DNA of 64,000 nucleotides from Telopea speciosissima (Eukaryota > Streptophyta > Magnoliopsida > Proteales > Proteaceae). The DNA is taken from positions 1,442,927-1,506,926 of the forward strand of contig NC_057925.1 in assembly GCF_018873765.1 (NCBI RefSeq), read 5' to 3'. The notes beneath the pieces were generated by a model, which saw only the letters and a list, made by a program, of their open reading frames with translations, was not told the DNA's origin and searched no databases. The position numbers and the translations under genes are program-made. This document shows, piece after piece, positions 62,687 to 64,000 of this stretch (positions within the stretch are counted from its first letter, which is position 1; every line of letters begins with the position of its first letter).

Positions 62687-63388
62687 CTGTCCACAATCAA
62701 TTTACTCTTAATTTGTAACAATGCATTGTTAGGTGTATTAAGATGAAATCCACACAAATTTAAACTTATAATAGATAACTAGCCAGTTTTGTCTTAGCAT
62801 CATTATTGTGAATGAACCCAATAAATCACATGAACTAGAATAAATTAATTCTAAAATAAAATAAAAAAACTATTTTGCATGATCCCATTTAGGAAGGGCT
62901 TCTTATACATTCCACCATTTTGAGCCATGTGTACAAATGATGTGGTGATTTCGACTATTGGATAGAAAACTAGTCATGTGCTAAATTTCATTCTCAATTG
63001 AACAAATGCCCTCCAATGTATGTCCATGCATGCTTATGGCACTACTCTGACCATTATTATGCACTCTCCCATATTTTTGGATTTCTTAAAACTCTATTTT
63101 GGTACTCAACAAACTTTGTTTGGATTGAAATCAGTTAGGTGACCCAAGGCTTCACCTGTCCACAATTTGAGCCCTCTTTGAGTTGTTACATTTCAAATAT
63201 TTGGGAATGCTTAAGAAGCAATGGACTCTGAAGGAAAACTATCTTACTTAATATCCAATTTGTTCATGCTGTCATTAAATATTGATCACACAAATTAAAG
63301 TGGATTGAATCGGACTCATCTTTTATTGGGTTAACATCTATTTAGTGGTATCACGATAATTTTTATGGATATTCTTCATTATTGTTAT
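62687..63388 (-). other. Intron of the WD40 gene, unique part
   Basis: I see no exon, open reading frame or repeat in this AT-rich stretch. Confidence 0.45.
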
Positions 63389-63596
63389 GGGAGAGGGTTT
63401 CCTACGAGGACAATGTAAGAAGAAATCTGCACACTACAACCAATGAGGGGTTGGAAAATGGTATCATCCATATGGGACTACATGAGGCCCACGTAGTCAG
63501 AATAGGAGTGAGAAAAATCAGTGTGGGTACCCCTATTTATTATATGATGAGGATATAAAGGAATTTGTACCAGGACATTGTAGGAATCTTTTTCCC
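63389..63596. mobile_element. Foldback MITE (family B), 9-bp TSD
   Basis: Begins GGGAGAGGGTTTCCTACG and ends CATTGTAGGAATCTTTTTCCC. Flanks TATTGTTAT (63380-63388) and TATTGTTAC (63597-63605) match 8 of 9. Sister to 9740-9900. Confidence 0.75.
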
Positions 63597-63680
63597 TATT
63601 GTTACATATAAACCGCTACTTTGTTGAACTACACTATCCAACTAGAAGGTTCTATAGGGAATTGTTAATAGATATTTTTT

Positions 63681-63846
63681 GTGGAATAGAACACTACCTG
63701 GTTGTGCACCTTACGTGGCGACCACGCCCAGACACAGAACCGCCTTGGGACGCCTTGAAAAATCCACCTTTACATGGGGGCAAGGTGGTCTATGTTTGGG
63801 TGTGGTCACCATGCTAAGTGTAGGCGCGGGTAGCATTCTTTCTCTC
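63681..63846. mobile_element. Foldback MITE, 9-bp TSD
   Basis: The left part GTGGAATAGAACACTACCTGG pairs with the right part GGGTAGCATTCTTTCTCTC; inner GGTGACCAC/GTGGTCACC-like arms also pair (GTGGCGACCACGCCCAGACA with TGTTTGGGTGTGGTCACC). Flanks ATATTTTTT (63672-63680) and ATACTTTTT (63847-63855) match 8 of 9. Confidence 0.65.
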
Positions 63847-63858
63847 ATACTTTTTATA

Positions 63859-64000
63859 GAGTTTGTAAATATACTAAGGGAGTGTGTCCTACGCTAGCAC
63901 TCCCATGAGTCTATCTATCTCCTCCTCAACTGTTTTGAGGAGGAGGAGGTAGATAGACTCATGGGAGTGCTGGCATAGGCCACACTCTTAGACAGAAAAC
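63859..64000. mobile_element. Near-perfect palindrome MITE (family A), cut by window edge
   Basis: CCTACGCTAGCACTCCCATG (63889 on) and CATGGGAGTGCTGGCATAGG (ending about 63978), with TCTATCTATCTCCTCCTC and its complement between them, form arms of about 45 bp with almost no loop. It shares the arm sequence with the element at 8827-8989. The right terminus and TSD lie past or at the window end. Confidence 0.7.

Overview
This is a plant nuclear window: AT-rich, intron-bearing genes with dense transposon debris between and inside them. Gene structures (GT-AG introns, Arabidopsis-like exon phases) and the protein sequences fit an angiosperm. Large TE-filled introns suggest a woody basal eudicot or magnoliid rather than a compact genome, but the species cannot be fixed from the sequence.

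Layout. (1) 262-357 (-): first coding exon of a plant GnT-III-like glycosyltransferase, running off the left edge. (2) 2410-6970 (-): complete six-exon mitochondrial dicarboxylate/tricarboxylate carrier (DTC, 297 aa). (3) 7.1-17.1 kb: intergenic, with a 5'-truncated LINE and at least seven small inverted-repeat elements, most with target-site duplications (TSDs). (4) 17634-21555 (+): complete five-exon class II alpha-tubulin (450 aa). (5) 21.6-27.6 kb: a tRNA-derived SINE, a hAT MITE and AT-rich DNA. (6) 27652-28521 (-): intronless RAP2.11-type ERF transcription factor. (7) 32142-56056 (-): complete 20-exon, 1116-aa importin-5/karyopherin (EMB2734/KETCH1). Its last intron is 9.07 kb and holds a nest of retroelements, including an antisense Ty3/gypsy element with two LTRs. 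(8) 56.1-62.0 kb: a solo LTR, MITEs and microsatellites. (9) 62010-62686 (-): last exon of a WDR44-like WD40 protein, whose upstream exons lie beyond the right edge.

DTC, alpha-tubulin, RAP2.11 and the importin are, by recall, the same neighbours found in Arabidopsis thaliana at At5g19760, At5g19770/80, At5g19790 and At5g19820. The host genes are therefore a conserved microsyntenic block. The genes have unrelated jobs (mitochondrial carbon transport, cytoskeleton, potassium-response transcription, nuclear import), and nothing suggests an operon-like unit.

The most unusual content is the mobile DNA. One group of five short elements has termini of the type CATRGTT and 8-bp TSDs. A second group has G-rich termini and 8-10 bp (mostly 9-bp) TSDs, Mutator-like. 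Also present are hAT MITEs, three RTE-LINE fragments in opposite orientations, and a gypsy element whose LTRs are almost identical while its genes are heavily broken.
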